NCBI GenBank assembly: GCA_039927975.1
Contig: JBDSTZ010000613.1
Location: forward strand, 1-37,861
Reading direction: 5' to 3'
Origin: JBDSTZ01 sp039927975
GTDB lineage: Bacteria > Pseudomonadota > Gammaproteobacteria > Burkholderiales > Burkholderiaceae_D
Length of the DNA stretch: 37,861 nucleotides
Shown here: piece after piece, positions 8,891 to 16,264 of the stretch
Position numbering within the stretch: the stretch's first letter is position 1
How the letters are laid out: each line of letters opens with the position of its first letter
The notes under the pieces: generated by a model
Seen by the model: only the letters and a program-made list of their open reading frames with translations
Told to the model about the DNA's origin: nothing
Database searches by the model: none
Made by a program: the position numbers and the translations under genes

Positions 8891-8918
8891 AAGCAAAAGC
8901 GCCGGCCGCTTCCGGCGC
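8891..8918 (-). terminator. Intrinsic terminator of the FAD oxidoreductase gene
   Basis: Read on the minus strand just after the stop at 8924, GCGCCGG (8918-8912), a six-base loop and CCGGCGC (8905-8899) are followed by TTTTGCTT and then a run of A. A perfect 7-bp GC stem followed by T-rich sequence is typical. It would separate the inserted oxidoreductase gene from corC. Confidence 0.7.
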
Positions 8919-8923
8919 CTTGT

Positions 8924-10195
8924 TCAGTCCAGCGCGCCGGGGTTGAAGCCGGCGAAATAGAACTGCGGGGTGGGCGCGCCGTCGTCCTCCACGCTGCGGC
9001 CATGGTAGGGCTGGCGCGCCGGCGAATACAGGTCGGACCAGGTGTTGGCGCGGCCCAGGATCAGGTCGGTGACCAGGATGGCGCCGGCGGTGCAGTGGGT
9101 CATGCCGTTGCCGGAGTCGCCGCTGATGATGAACACATCGCCCTCGTCCATCGGATTGCGGCCGAGGAAGGCGATGCCGTCGGTCGGCTCCATCACCCGC
9201 CCCGACCAGCGGTAGGCGACTTCGCTGGCGATCGGAAAGCGGGCCCGCGCCCAGGCTTCGATCTCGTCGTGGCGCCGGGCCGGATCGGCGTCGAGGGTGC
9301 TGAGATGGTCCTGGCCGCCGACCACCAGCAAATCGTAATTGGCGTCGGGCGCCGGCGCGATCCGCACATAATAATAGGGCTGGCCGGTGTCCCACAGCAG
9401 GAAGCGCGCAACCGCGTCGCGCGGCACCCGCAGCGCCACCACGTAGCTCTGGTAGCTCTCCTGTTTGGCCGGCAGCGCGAAGCGCGGGTTGAACGGCACG
9501 TTGGTGGCGACCACCACCGCGCCGGCGCGCACCTTGCCGTGTTCTGTCTTGACGCACTGGCGGCGTCCCTCGCCGGCGACGTCGAGGGCGCGGGTGTTGT
9601 CGTAGATGCGCCCGCCCAGCGCGGTGATGGCGCGCGCCAGTCCGGCCAGGTATTTAAGCGGGTGGAACTGGGCCTGGCGGGCGAAGCGCAGGCAGGGCCC
9701 GGTGTCGAAGTGCAGGCCGGGCACGCGCTCGAAGCGGCGCACGTTCAGGCCGAGCCGGGTGGTGACGGCGTATTCGCGTTCGAGCACCTCGCTCCATTGG
9801 CCGTCCGGATTGAACAGGTAGCCGTCGAGCCGTTCGAACTCGCAGTCGATCGCTTCGGCGCGGATGATCGATTCGACGCAGTCGGTGGCCTTGCGGTAGC
9901 TGTCGGCCACCATGTTGGCGTTGCTGGTGCCGAAGAAGCGTTCGAGTTCGGAGAAGCGCTCGTCGGGCGGGAAGAAATGCGCGGTGCTGCGCCCGGTCTC
10001 GCCCGAGCCGATGCCGTCGCTCTCGATCAGCACCACGGTCTTTCCTTCGCGCAGCAGCATGTAGGCGCTGGTGAGGCCGGCGATACCGGCGCCGATCACG
10101 CAGACGTCGGCGTGTTCCTGGCCGCTCAGGGCGGGGTAATGTGGCATGGGAGTGGTTGCCAGCCACAGTGAAGTCATGGTGTCGTTCGCTTGCAT
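8924..10195 (-). CDS. FAD-dependent oxidoreductase (DAO family), lacking the usual Rieske tail
   Basis: 423 residues from ATG 10195. A strong GAGGAGG site at 10204-10210 selects this start over the upstream frame beginning at 10237. The N-terminal dinucleotide-binding fold is CVIGAGIAGLTSAYMLL, followed by a DAO/glycine-oxidase-type domain (GETGRSTAHF, RFARQAQFHPLKYL) and the late FAD-contact block SGDSGNGMTHCTAGA. It resembles amine oxidases of the PuuB/OrdL type. Many close relatives are about 500 residues and end with a C-terminal Rieske [2Fe-2S] domain. Here the protein ends about 30 residues after SDLYSPAR with no CxH...CxxH motifs. The substrate is unknown. The LysR gene immediately upstream in the same orientation may control it. 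Confidence 0.8.
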   Translation of the reverse strand: MQANDTMTSLWLATTPMPHYPALSGQEHADVCVIGAGIAGLTSAYMLLREGKTVVLIESDGIGSGETGRSTAHFFPPDERFSELERFFGTSNANMVADSYRKATDCVESIIRAEAIDCEFERLDGYLFNPDGQWSEVLEREYAVTTRLGLNVRRFERVPGLHFDTGPCLRFARQAQFHPLKYLAGLARAITALGGRIYDNTRALDVAGEGRRQCVKTEHGKVRAGAVVVATNVPFNPRFALPAKQESYQSYVVALRVPRDAVARFLLWDTGQPYYYVRIAPAPDANYDLLVVGGQDHLSTLDADPARRHDEIEAWARARFPIASEVAYRWSGRVMEPTDGIAFLGRNPMDEGDVFIISGDSGNGMTHCTAGAILVTDLILGRANTWSDLYSPARQPYHGRSVEDDGAPTPQFYFAGFNPGALD

Positions 10196-10289
10196 ATGCA
10201 GGCCCTCCTCGATGTTTTCCTTAAGTTCTGGAAACAATTAAATCATTGGCGGGAAGGCAACAACTGTGCGGTGACGAACAATTGACGAG

Positions 10290-10312
10290 TTACAAATCTT
10301 GCGATTTTGTAA
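10290..10312. promoter_or_regulatory. Inverted repeat upstream of the FAD oxidoreductase gene
   Basis: TTACAAATC (10290-10298) and GATTTTGTAA (10303-10312) are inverted repeats around a 4-base centre, with one bulged base. The site lies in the 149-base gap between the LysR gene end (10345) and the oxidoreductase start (10195), about 95 bases before the start codon. It is AT-rich in a GC-rich context. It fits an operator (LysR-type T-N11-A sites are of this kind) or a weak attenuator hairpin. The assignment is inference. Confidence 0.4.
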
Positions 10313-10344
10313 GCAAATATCTCTGGGAAATGTCAGCCCAGGGT

Positions 10345-11268
10345 CTAGCCGGGCGGCGTCCACGGTGTGGCTTGGGAGGCGACGTAGGCTTGCAGCCCGT
10401 TTGCCAGGGCCTCGAAGGCGACCCCGCAGCGGCGGCTGGTGCGCAAGTCCTCGTGCATGGCCAGCCAAGTGTCGAAGGCGATCGTCGGCATGTCCGGCAA
10501 GACCCGCACCAGGGCCGGATCGCGGCGCGCCAGGCCGAGCTGGCAGAGGCCGATGCCGAAGCCGGCGCGGATCATCGCCAGCTCGGCGAGGTGGTTGTCG
10601 GTGCGCAGGCTGAACATGTCGCGATGGAGCTGGCCGCCCCAGCGCCGCATGGTGGCGCGGATGAAGGCGCTCTCCAGGTCGAAGCCGATCAGCGCGTGGC
10701 CGGCCAACCCGGCCGCCTCGGTCGGCGTGCCGCGCCGCGCCAGGTAGTCGCGGTGGGCGAACAGGCCGGCCTCGATGGCGCCGATGCGGCGCGCCACCAG
10801 CGCGTCCTGCGCCGGGCGCAGCATGCGCACGGCGATGTCGGCCTCGCGCCGCAGCAGGTCCTGGGTGGTGTCGGACAGCGCCAGTTCGATCGTCAGCTCG
10901 GGGTATTGGCGGTGCAGCGCGGCGAGGATGGGCGGCAGCACTTCGCAGCCGACGACTTCGCTGGCGGTGATGCGCACCGTGCCGCGCGTGCCCTGCGCGT
11001 CGCTGGCGGCGGCGCGGATCAGCGCGCTGGCGGTGGCGGCCAGCGATTCGGCATAGGGCCGCAGCTGCTCGGCTTGGGCGGTCGGCAGGTAGCCGTGCTG
11101 CGAGCGCACGAACAGGGCGGCGCCGAGCGATTGTTCGAGCGCGTCGATGTGGCGGCCGAGGGTCGGCTGGGTCAGCCCCAGCGCGCGCGCGGCGGCCGAC
11201 AGCGAACCGGCTTGCAGGACGGCCAGGAAGGAGCGGTACAGGTCCCAGTTCGGTTCGGTGGTGGTCAT
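10345..11268 (-). CDS. LysR-family transcriptional regulator
   Basis: 307 residues from ATG 11268; an alternative ATG at 11289 would add seven residues, and neither has a clear ribosome site. The N-terminal winged helix-turn-helix (about 8-66) is typical: FLAVLQAGSLSAAARALGLTQPTLGRHIDALE. The effector-binding domain follows (about 90-300, starting GTVRITASEVVG). It is transcribed away from the epimerase at 11360 and toward the FAD oxidoreductase. Classic LysR architecture suggests it controls the divergent gene, the downstream gene, or both. The inducer cannot be read from sequence. Confidence 0.92.
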   Translation of the reverse strand: MTTTEPNWDLYRSFLAVLQAGSLSAAARALGLTQPTLGRHIDALEQSLGAALFVRSQHGYLPTAQAEQLRPYAESLAATASALIRAAASDAQGTRGTVRITASEVVGCEVLPPILAALHRQYPELTIELALSDTTQDLLRREADIAVRMLRPAQDALVARRIGAIEAGLFAHRDYLARRGTPTEAAGLAGHALIGFDLESAFIRATMRRWGGQLHRDMFSLRTDNHLAELAMIRAGFGIGLCQLGLARRDPALVRVLPDMPTIAFDTWLAMHEDLRTSRRCGVAFEALANGLQAYVASQATPWTPPG

Positions 11269-11280
11269 ACTTTTTTGTAT
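11267..11280. promoter_or_regulatory. Candidate LysR operator (ATAC-N6-GTAT)
   Basis: ATACTTTTTTGTAT is a perfect interrupted palindrome in the 91-base divergent gap between the LysR gene and the epimerase. It contains the T-N11-A core typical of LysR boxes. It overlaps the preferred LysR start codon, which would suit autorepression. This rests on position and symmetry only. Confidence 0.4.
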
Positions 11281-11359
11281 AGCGTCCATGCTGTTTCAAC
11301 ACTTCCGTATATTAGTCGAAAACCGCATCATGGCTACATTGACCAACACGGAGGTGAGC

Positions 11360-12340
11360 ATGAACACGACGAAAACGGCCTTGGTACTGGGCGCGACGGG
11401 CGGCATCGGCGGCGCGCTGGCGCGTGAACTGGTGGCGCGCGGCTGGCGGGTGCGGGCGATGATTCGCCGTCCGGCCGCCGCGCCGGCCATCGACGGGGTG
11501 GACTGGGTGGGCGGCGACGCCATGCGGCGCGAGGACGTGGTGGCAGCCAGCGCCGGCGCGGCGCTGATCGTGCACGCGGTAAATCCGGCCGGCTATCGCA
11601 ACTGGGAGACGCTGGTGCTGCCGATGCTGGAGAGTACGATCGCGGCGGCGCGGGCCAGCGGCGCGCGCATCCTGCTGCCGGGGACGATCTACAACTACGG
11701 CAGCGGTAGCGCGCCGGTGCTGCGCGAATCGAGCCCGCAGCGGCCATCGTCGCGCAAGGGGGCGATCCGGGTGCGCATGGAGGAGATGTTAAGAGAGGCT
11801 GCGGCGGACGGCGTGCGCTCGCTGGTGGTGCGGGCCGGCGATTTCTTCGGGCCGGGCGCGGCGAACAACTGGTTTGCGCAGGGGATGGTCACGCCGGGGC
11901 GCGCGCTGACGGCGCTCGTCTATCCGGGCAGCCCCGGTGTCGGCCATGGCTGGGCCTATCTGCCCGACCTGGCGTCGACCATGGCGCGCCTGGTGGAGCA
12001 GGGCGAGCGGCTCGGCGCCTTCGACGTATTCCATTTTCGCGGCCATTGGGATGCCGACGGCACGGCAATGACGGCGGCGATCGAACGGGCGGCCGGCCGC
12101 GCGCTGACGATGCGGCGCCTGCCGTGGTTCGTGCTGCGCCTGCTGGCGCCGTTCAAGGTGCTGTTTCGCGAAATGCTGGAGATGCGCTACCTGTGGCAGG
12201 AGCCATTTGAGCTCGACAACGCCAAGCTACTGCGCTTTCTCGGCAGCGAGCCGCACACTCCGCTCGACCAGGCGGTCAGGCTGACGCTTGAAGGGCTCGG
12301 CTGCCTGGAAGCCGAAGAGGGATGCGCGCTGCCGGCCTGA
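11360..12340 (+). CDS. NAD(P)-dependent epimerase/dehydratase-like (SDR) protein
   Basis: 326 residues from ATG 11360, fixed by GGAGGT at 11350-11355. An extended SDR Rossmann domain begins with ALVLGATGGIGGALARELV. Residues about 60-75 (GGDAMRREDVVAA) are the usual adenine-side acid region, and PGTIYNYG at about 110-117 holds the catalytic Tyr region, though the classical YxxxK is not clear. The C-terminal half (WAYLPDLASTMARLVE) resembles NAD-dependent epimerases of the NmrA/isoflavone-reductase neighbourhood. It is divergent from the LysR gene and probably regulated by it. The reaction is unknown. Confidence 0.8.
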   Translation: MNTTKTALVLGATGGIGGALARELVARGWRVRAMIRRPAAAPAIDGVDWVGGDAMRREDVVAASAGAALIVHAVNPAGYRNWETLVLPMLESTIAAARASGARILLPGTIYNYGSGSAPVLRESSPQRPSSRKGAIRVRMEEMLREAAADGVRSLVVRAGDFFGPGAANNWFAQGMVTPGRALTALVYPGSPGVGHGWAYLPDLASTMARLVEQGERLGAFDVFHFRGHWDADGTAMTAAIERAAGRALTMRRLPWFVLRLLAPFKVLFREMLEMRYLWQEPFELDNAKLLRFLGSEPHTPLDQAVRLTLEGLGCLEAEEGCALPA

Positions 12341-12357
12341 CGCCGCCGGGGCGACGC

Positions 12358-12819
12358 TCAGGCGTAAGGATCGGGATAACCGAGCGCCGACAGCACGTCG
12401 CGCTCAAGTTGCTCCATCTCCTCGGCGTCCTGCTCGTCCTCGTGGTCGTAGCCCTGGGCGTGCAGCACGCCGTGCACCACCAGGTGGGCAGTGTGCTCTT
12501 CCAGCGTCTTCTTCTGTTCTTCCGCCTCGCGCGTCAGCACATCGGTGCACAGCACGATGTCGGCCCGCACCGGCTCGTCGTCGGCCAGTTCCTCGCCCTC
12601 GTTGTAGGCGAAGGTCAGCACATTGGTGGCGTAATCCTTGGCGCGATAGTCGCGGTTGAGACTCTGGCCTTCGGCCGCGTCGACGAAGCGGATGGTGAAT
12701 TCGGCGGGCCCCAGCAGGGCGGCCTGGACCCAGCGCCGCACCTTCTGGCGGGTGGTCGACGCTTCCAGGCGGGCGTCCGGGTACTGGACCGAGAGCGACA
12801 GTTTATTTTTTGCGGACAT
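12358..12819 (-). CDS. ybeY: Endoribonuclease YbeY (16S rRNA maturation factor)
   Basis: 153 residues from ATG 12819. The zinc-binding signature HGVLHAQGYDH supplies H116, H120 and H126, and VRADIVLC is the preceding family block. YbeY is a single-strand-specific RNase needed for 16S rRNA 3' maturation and ribosome quality control. The start lies inside the end of phoH (17-base overlap), indicating translational coupling. Its usual downstream partner corC is displaced by the inserted three-gene segment. Confidence 0.95.
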   Translation of the reverse strand: MSAKNKLSLSVQYPDARLEASTTRQKVRRWVQAALLGPAEFTIRFVDAAEGQSLNRDYRAKDYATNVLTFAYNEGEELADDEPVRADIVLCTDVLTREAEEQKKTLEEHTAHLVVHGVLHAQGYDHEDEQDAEEMEQLERDVLSALGYPDPYA

Positions 12820-13849
12820 TTTTAGCGGCGGGTTTCGGCAGGGCGACCAGGTCTTGCAGGGAGGCGGCCGTTTCGTAGGCGTCGACGATGCGCGCGACCA
12901 GCGGATGGCGCACCACGTCGGCACTGGAGAACTGGGTGAAGGCGATCCCGCGCACGTCCTTGAGCACGTGCACGGCGTCGATCAGGCCACTCTTCTGGGT
13001 CTTGTGCAGGTCGACCTGGGTGACGTCGCCGGTGACCACGGCCTTGCTGCCGAAGCCGATCCGGGTCAGGAACATCTTCATCTGCTCGACCGTGGTGTTC
13101 TGCGCCTCGTCGAGAATCACGAAGGCGTGGTTGAGCGTGCGTCCGCGCATGTAGGCCAGCGGGGCGATTTCGATGACCTGTTTTTCGAACATCTTCTGAG
13201 TGCGGTCGAAGCCGAGCAGGTCGTACAGCGCGTCGTACAGCGGGCGCAGATAGGGATCGACCTTGCTGGCCATGTCGCCGGGCAGAAAGCCGAGCCGCTC
13301 GCCCGCTTCCACCGCCGGGCGCGTGAGCACGATGCGCTTGACGGCGTCGCGCTCGAGCGCGTCGACCGCGCAGGCGACCGCCAGGTAGGTCTTGCCGGTG
13401 CCGGCCGGGCCGACCCCGAAGGCGATGTCGTGTTCGAGGATCGCGCGCAGGTACTGGATCTGGTGCGGGGTGCGCCCGCGCAGATCGGCGCGGCGGGTCT
13501 TGAGGGTCGGCGTGGTGATCTCGCCGAGCTCGGGATGTTCAGGGTCGGGCAGCGCCGCCTCGGCGTCGGGACGCAGGCCGGAGCGCTGCTCGACCAGCGC
13601 GAGCTGGACTTCCTCGATCGGCACGATCTTGTTGGCCACCGCGTAGAAGCGTTCGAGAATCTCGACCGCGCGCTCGGCGTTGCTGCCGCTGACGATGAAT
13701 TTTTCGCCGCGCCGGAAGATGGTGACGTCGAGCGCGGCCGAGATCTGGCGCAGGTTCTCGTCGAGCGGGCCGCACAGGTGGGCCAGCCGGGTGTTATCGA
13801 GCGGCTCGGGAATGAAGTACGAGGGCTGGGTGGGGGTCTTGGTTTTCAA
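12803..13849 (-). CDS. ybeZ: PhoH-like ATPase (YbeZ)
   Basis: 348 residues, taking TTG 13849 as start. It overlaps the miaB stop (TTGA at 13846-13849), and the peptide from there (KTKTPTQPSYFIPEPLDN) matches my memory of relatives. An ATG at 13933 would overlap miaB by 88 bases with unlikely sequence. A KH-like N-terminal region precedes the PhoH ATPase domain with Walker A GPAGTGKTYLA and Walker B HAFVILDEAQNTT. YbeZ works with YbeY in RNA and ribosome metabolism. The gene is sandwiched between miaB and ybeY as in many proteobacteria. Confidence 0.93.
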   Translation of the reverse strand: MKTKTPTQPSYFIPEPLDNTRLAHLCGPLDENLRQISAALDVTIFRRGEKFIVSGSNAERAVEILERFYAVANKIVPIEEVQLALVEQRSGLRPDAEAALPDPEHPELGEITTPTLKTRRADLRGRTPHQIQYLRAILEHDIAFGVGPAGTGKTYLAVACAVDALERDAVKRIVLTRPAVEAGERLGFLPGDMASKVDPYLRPLYDALYDLLGFDRTQKMFEKQVIEIAPLAYMRGRTLNHAFVILDEAQNTTVEQMKMFLTRIGFGSKAVVTGDVTQVDLHKTQKSGLIDAVHVLKDVRGIAFTQFSSADVVRHPLVARIVDAYETAASLQDLVALPKPAAKNVRKK

Positions 13850-15207
13850 CTGGCTTTGGCAATCGTGTCGGCGCTGGCGACAAGCTCGCCGCGCAAGGTG
13901 TAGTTGAAGCTTTCGGTGATGCGCACGTCGCACATCTGGCCGATCAGCGCCTGGAAGTCGTCGCCCACGGCGAAGTTGACGACCCGGTTGTTTTCGGTGC
14001 GTCCCGCCAGTTCGCCGGCGTCCTTTTTCGACGCGCCCTCGACCAGGATGCGCTGCACCGTGCCGACCATCGCCGCGCTGTACTTGCGGGTGTTGGCGTC
14101 GATCGCCGCCTGCAGGCGCTGCAAGCGCGCCAGCTTGACGTCGTGCGGGGTGTCGTCTTCGAGGTTGGCGGCCGGGGTGCCGGGGCGCTTGCTGAAGATG
14201 AAGCTGTAGCTGGTGTCGAAGCCGACATCGGCGATGAGCTTCATCATCGCCTCGAAGTCGGCCTCGGTCTCGCCGGGGAAGCCGACGATGAAGTCGGACG
14301 AGATCGACATGTTCGGCCGCACCGCGCGGATGCGGCGGATGATCGATTTATATTCAAGCGCCGTGTAGCCGCGCTTCATGGCGCCGAGCACCTTGTCGGC
14401 GCCATGCTGGGCCGGCAGGTAGAGGTGGTCGACCAGCTGCGGGATGGTGGCGTAGGCGTCGATCAGGCGCTGGGTGAATTCCTTCGGATGGCTGGTGACG
14501 AAGCGGATCCGCTCGACCCCGGGAATGGCGGCGACGTATTCGAGCAGCAGGGCGAAGTCGGCGATCTCGCCGTTGTCCATCACGCCCCGGAAGGCGTTGA
14601 CGTTCTGGCCGAGCAGGGTGATTTCCTTGACGCCCTGGGCGGCCAGGCCGGCGACCTCGGTGAGCACGTCGTCGAAGCGGCGCGAGACTTCCTCGCCGCG
14701 CGTGTAGGGCACCACGCAGTAACTGCAGTACTTGCTGCAGCCTTCCATGATCGAGACGAAGGCGGTGGCGCCGTCGACCTTGGCCGGCGGCAGATGGTCG
14801 AATTTTTCAATCTCCGGAAAGCGGATGTCGACCTGGGCGGCGCCGCTGTCGCGCCGCGCGCGCATCATCTGCGGCAGCCGGTGCAGCGTTTGCGGGCCGA
14901 ACACCATGTCGACGTAGGGCGCGCGCTTGACGATGGCCTCGCCTTCTTGCGATGCAACACAGCCGCCGACACCAATCAAGAGGTCCGGTTTCGCCAGTTT
15001 GAGTTCGCGCAGCCGGCCCAGGTCGGAAAACACTTTCTCCTGCGCTTTTTCGCGCACCGAGCAGGTGTTGAGCAAGATTACGTCGGCGTCCTCGGCCGTG
15101 TCGGTGCGCACCAGGCCGTCGGAAGCGCCCAGCACGTCGGCCATCTTGTCCGAGTCGTACTCGTTCATCTGGCAACCGAAGGTTTTGATAAATACTTTTT
15201 TCTGCAT
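13846..15207 (-). CDS. miaB: tRNA-2-methylthio-N6-dimethylallyladenosine synthase
   Basis: 453 residues. An N-terminal UPF0004 domain has cluster ligands C12, C49 and C83. The radical-SAM domain has C157-x3-C161-x2-C164 (CSKYCSYC), and the C-terminal TRAM domain covers about the last 65 residues. MiaB adds the methylthio group to i6A37 of tRNA using two [4Fe-4S] clusters and SAM. It heads the miaB-ybeZ-ybeY unit. Promoter elements would be in the 619-base region upstream, but no strong sigma-70 match is visible near its start. Confidence 0.97.
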   Translation of the reverse strand: MQKKVFIKTFGCQMNEYDSDKMADVLGASDGLVRTDTAEDADVILLNTCSVREKAQEKVFSDLGRLRELKLAKPDLLIGVGGCVASQEGEAIVKRAPYVDMVFGPQTLHRLPQMMRARRDSGAAQVDIRFPEIEKFDHLPPAKVDGATAFVSIMEGCSKYCSYCVVPYTRGEEVSRRFDDVLTEVAGLAAQGVKEITLLGQNVNAFRGVMDNGEIADFALLLEYVAAIPGVERIRFVTSHPKEFTQRLIDAYATIPQLVDHLYLPAQHGADKVLGAMKRGYTALEYKSIIRRIRAVRPNMSISSDFIVGFPGETEADFEAMMKLIADVGFDTSYSFIFSKRPGTPAANLEDDTPHDVKLARLQRLQAAIDANTRKYSAAMVGTVQRILVEGASKKDAGELAGRTENNRVVNFAVGDDFQALIGQMCDVRITESFNYTLRGELVASADTIAKAS

Positions 15208-15826
15208 GAAATGTTGCGCGGGCGCGCAGCGGCTGTCGGGAGGGGAGCGTCAGTTTACCGTAAATCGCCGGGCGGGTCGCGATTGCTCCGTGCTTGGATG
15301 ATCAATTAACAAGTAAATTCCGCGCCGCACCATTCGCAAACGCGGCGGATTACCTCCGGAATCACGGCTCCCGTAACCCTTGCTTACAACTTAGCTCGGA
15401 ACTTATTTAACAATCGCCGACAGGCCGAATCGTCTTTCCTGTTGAGAATCAATGGGTTCCGCAAGAATGCTGAGCCGGATGTTCAACGCGAAAAAACTCT
15501 TGCGTGCGCCACAAATTATCCCCATGTGTTGAAATGATTATGTGACAAGCTTTCCCGACGTTAGCTTGATTTCGAACAATGCTCGATGTGCGCGGGTCGG
15601 ATGTACTGATGGCGTATGAGTCTGATAATTTGTTTGAAATACAAGTGCGATGGGCAGCGGGTAGCGCAGAGCGCAAACGGTCCGGCGAGCGGCCCCCGAA
15701 ACTGGTTATCGGAATGTTTAAGAAAAATCAGCTTTTTGGTCGGTTTCCGGGAACTTATTTAGAGGAAAGATAGTCTTTAACAAAGTTCGTAACGGAACTA
15801 TTTCAACCACTTACACGAGGTAAATC
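15208..15826. other. 619-base intergenic region, AT-richer, with repeated GGAACT elements
   Basis: No convincing gene is seen; short frames here (for example 15579-15773) lack family resemblance and a ribosome site. The stretch is clearly less GC-rich than its surroundings. It contains a perfect 12-base direct repeat GGAACTTATTTA at 15398-15409 and 15750-15761. It also has an interrupted palindrome AGTTC-N6-GAACT at 15784-15799, 28 bases before the start of the small DNA-binding protein. A CAAGCT/AGCTTG inverted pair lies at 15546-15568. GGAACTT resembles the -35 element of extracytoplasmic (RpoE-type) promoters, but no convincing -10 follows at the right spacing. It must hold the promoters for miaB and for the 15827 gene. 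Confidence 0.5.
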
Positions 15827-16168
15827 ATGGCACACCATGCTCTGGCATCACAGGAAAGCTACAACCCCAACCACCTGCTCGACATTCTGCTCGGCAAGAT
15901 GCAGTTGAAGAACGATGCAGCGCTGTCGCGCATGCTCGAGGTGGCTCCGCCGGTCATCAGCAAGATCCGCCACCACCGCCTGCCGGTCGGCGCGTCGCTG
16001 CTGATCCGCATGCACGAAGTGACCGGCATGAGCATCCGCGACCTGCGCGACCTGATGGGCGACCGCCGCACCAAGTATCGCCTGTCGGACGCCCAGGGCC
16101 GTCCAAAGGCCGAGGACAAGCCGGCCGCACCAGCTGACACTTCGACCAGCGGCAACTATGCGCACTAA
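15827..16168 (+). CDS. Small XRE-like DNA-binding protein, lineage-conserved
   Basis: 113 residues, with a clear ribosome site (GAGG 9 bases before ATG). Residues about 14-82 look like a five-helix Cro/CI-type fold: LLDILLGKMQLKNDAALSRM, then VAPPVISKIRHHRLPVG as the turn and recognition helix, then MHEVTGMSIRDLRDLMGD. The tail (about 90-113) is charged and disordered. I recall similar proteins as single copies throughout Oxalobacteraceae and related Burkholderiales, annotated hypothetical. A long leader with repeated GGAACT elements and a palindrome 28 bases upstream suggest tight or autogenous control. Its target is not known. Confidence 0.7.
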   Translation: MAHHALASQESYNPNHLLDILLGKMQLKNDAALSRMLEVAPPVISKIRHHRLPVGASLLIRMHEVTGMSIRDLRDLMGDRRTKYRLSDAQGRPKAEDKPAAPADTSTSGNYAH

Positions 16169-16171
16169 AGC

Positions 16172-16201
16172 GACAGGCATGGCGCCAGCGTCATGCCTGT
16201 C
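16172..16201. terminator. Perfect 10-bp hairpin after the XRE-like gene
   Basis: GACAGGCATG (16172-16181) and CATGCCTGTC (16192-16201) pair perfectly across a 10-base loop, starting 4 bases after the stop at 16168. There is no T-tract, so it is not a classical intrinsic terminator. A role in 3'-end protection or bidirectional termination at this convergent junction is inference. Confidence 0.5.
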
Positions 16202-16204
16202 CGC

Positions 16205-16254
16205 CCTGCCGGATCGGGTCCGGCCCCCACGGGCCGGGATCGGCGTCCGGCAGG
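16205..16254. terminator. Large nested GC-rich stem-loop
   Basis: The outer stem CCTGCCGGA (16205-16213) pairs with TCCGGCAGG (16246-16254). The inner stem CCGGCCC (16220-16226) pairs with GGGCCGG (16231-16237) around a CCAC loop. The two stems are separated by a 6/8-base internal loop. It sits directly after the preceding hairpin and before the tandem repeats. It is probably a transcriptional barrier between convergent genes, but without a T-tract. Confidence 0.5.
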
Positions 16255-16264
16255 CAGCGCGCTG

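Noticed and set aside
14143..15309. A 388-residue plus-strand open frame
   Set aside because: It is antisense to miaB, which has all six cluster cysteines. No ribosome site or family features.
15579..15773. A 64-residue plus-strand frame in the long leader
   Set aside because: No ribosome site and no recognisable features, and it would interrupt the region carrying the GGAACT elements. It cannot be excluded but is not supported.
15750..15780. GGAACTT at 15750 as a true RpoE-type promoter
   Set aside because: The only -10-like sequence (TCTTTA) has 17-base spacing and a poor match, and the upstream copy at 15398 has none. Kept only as a repeat or operator note.
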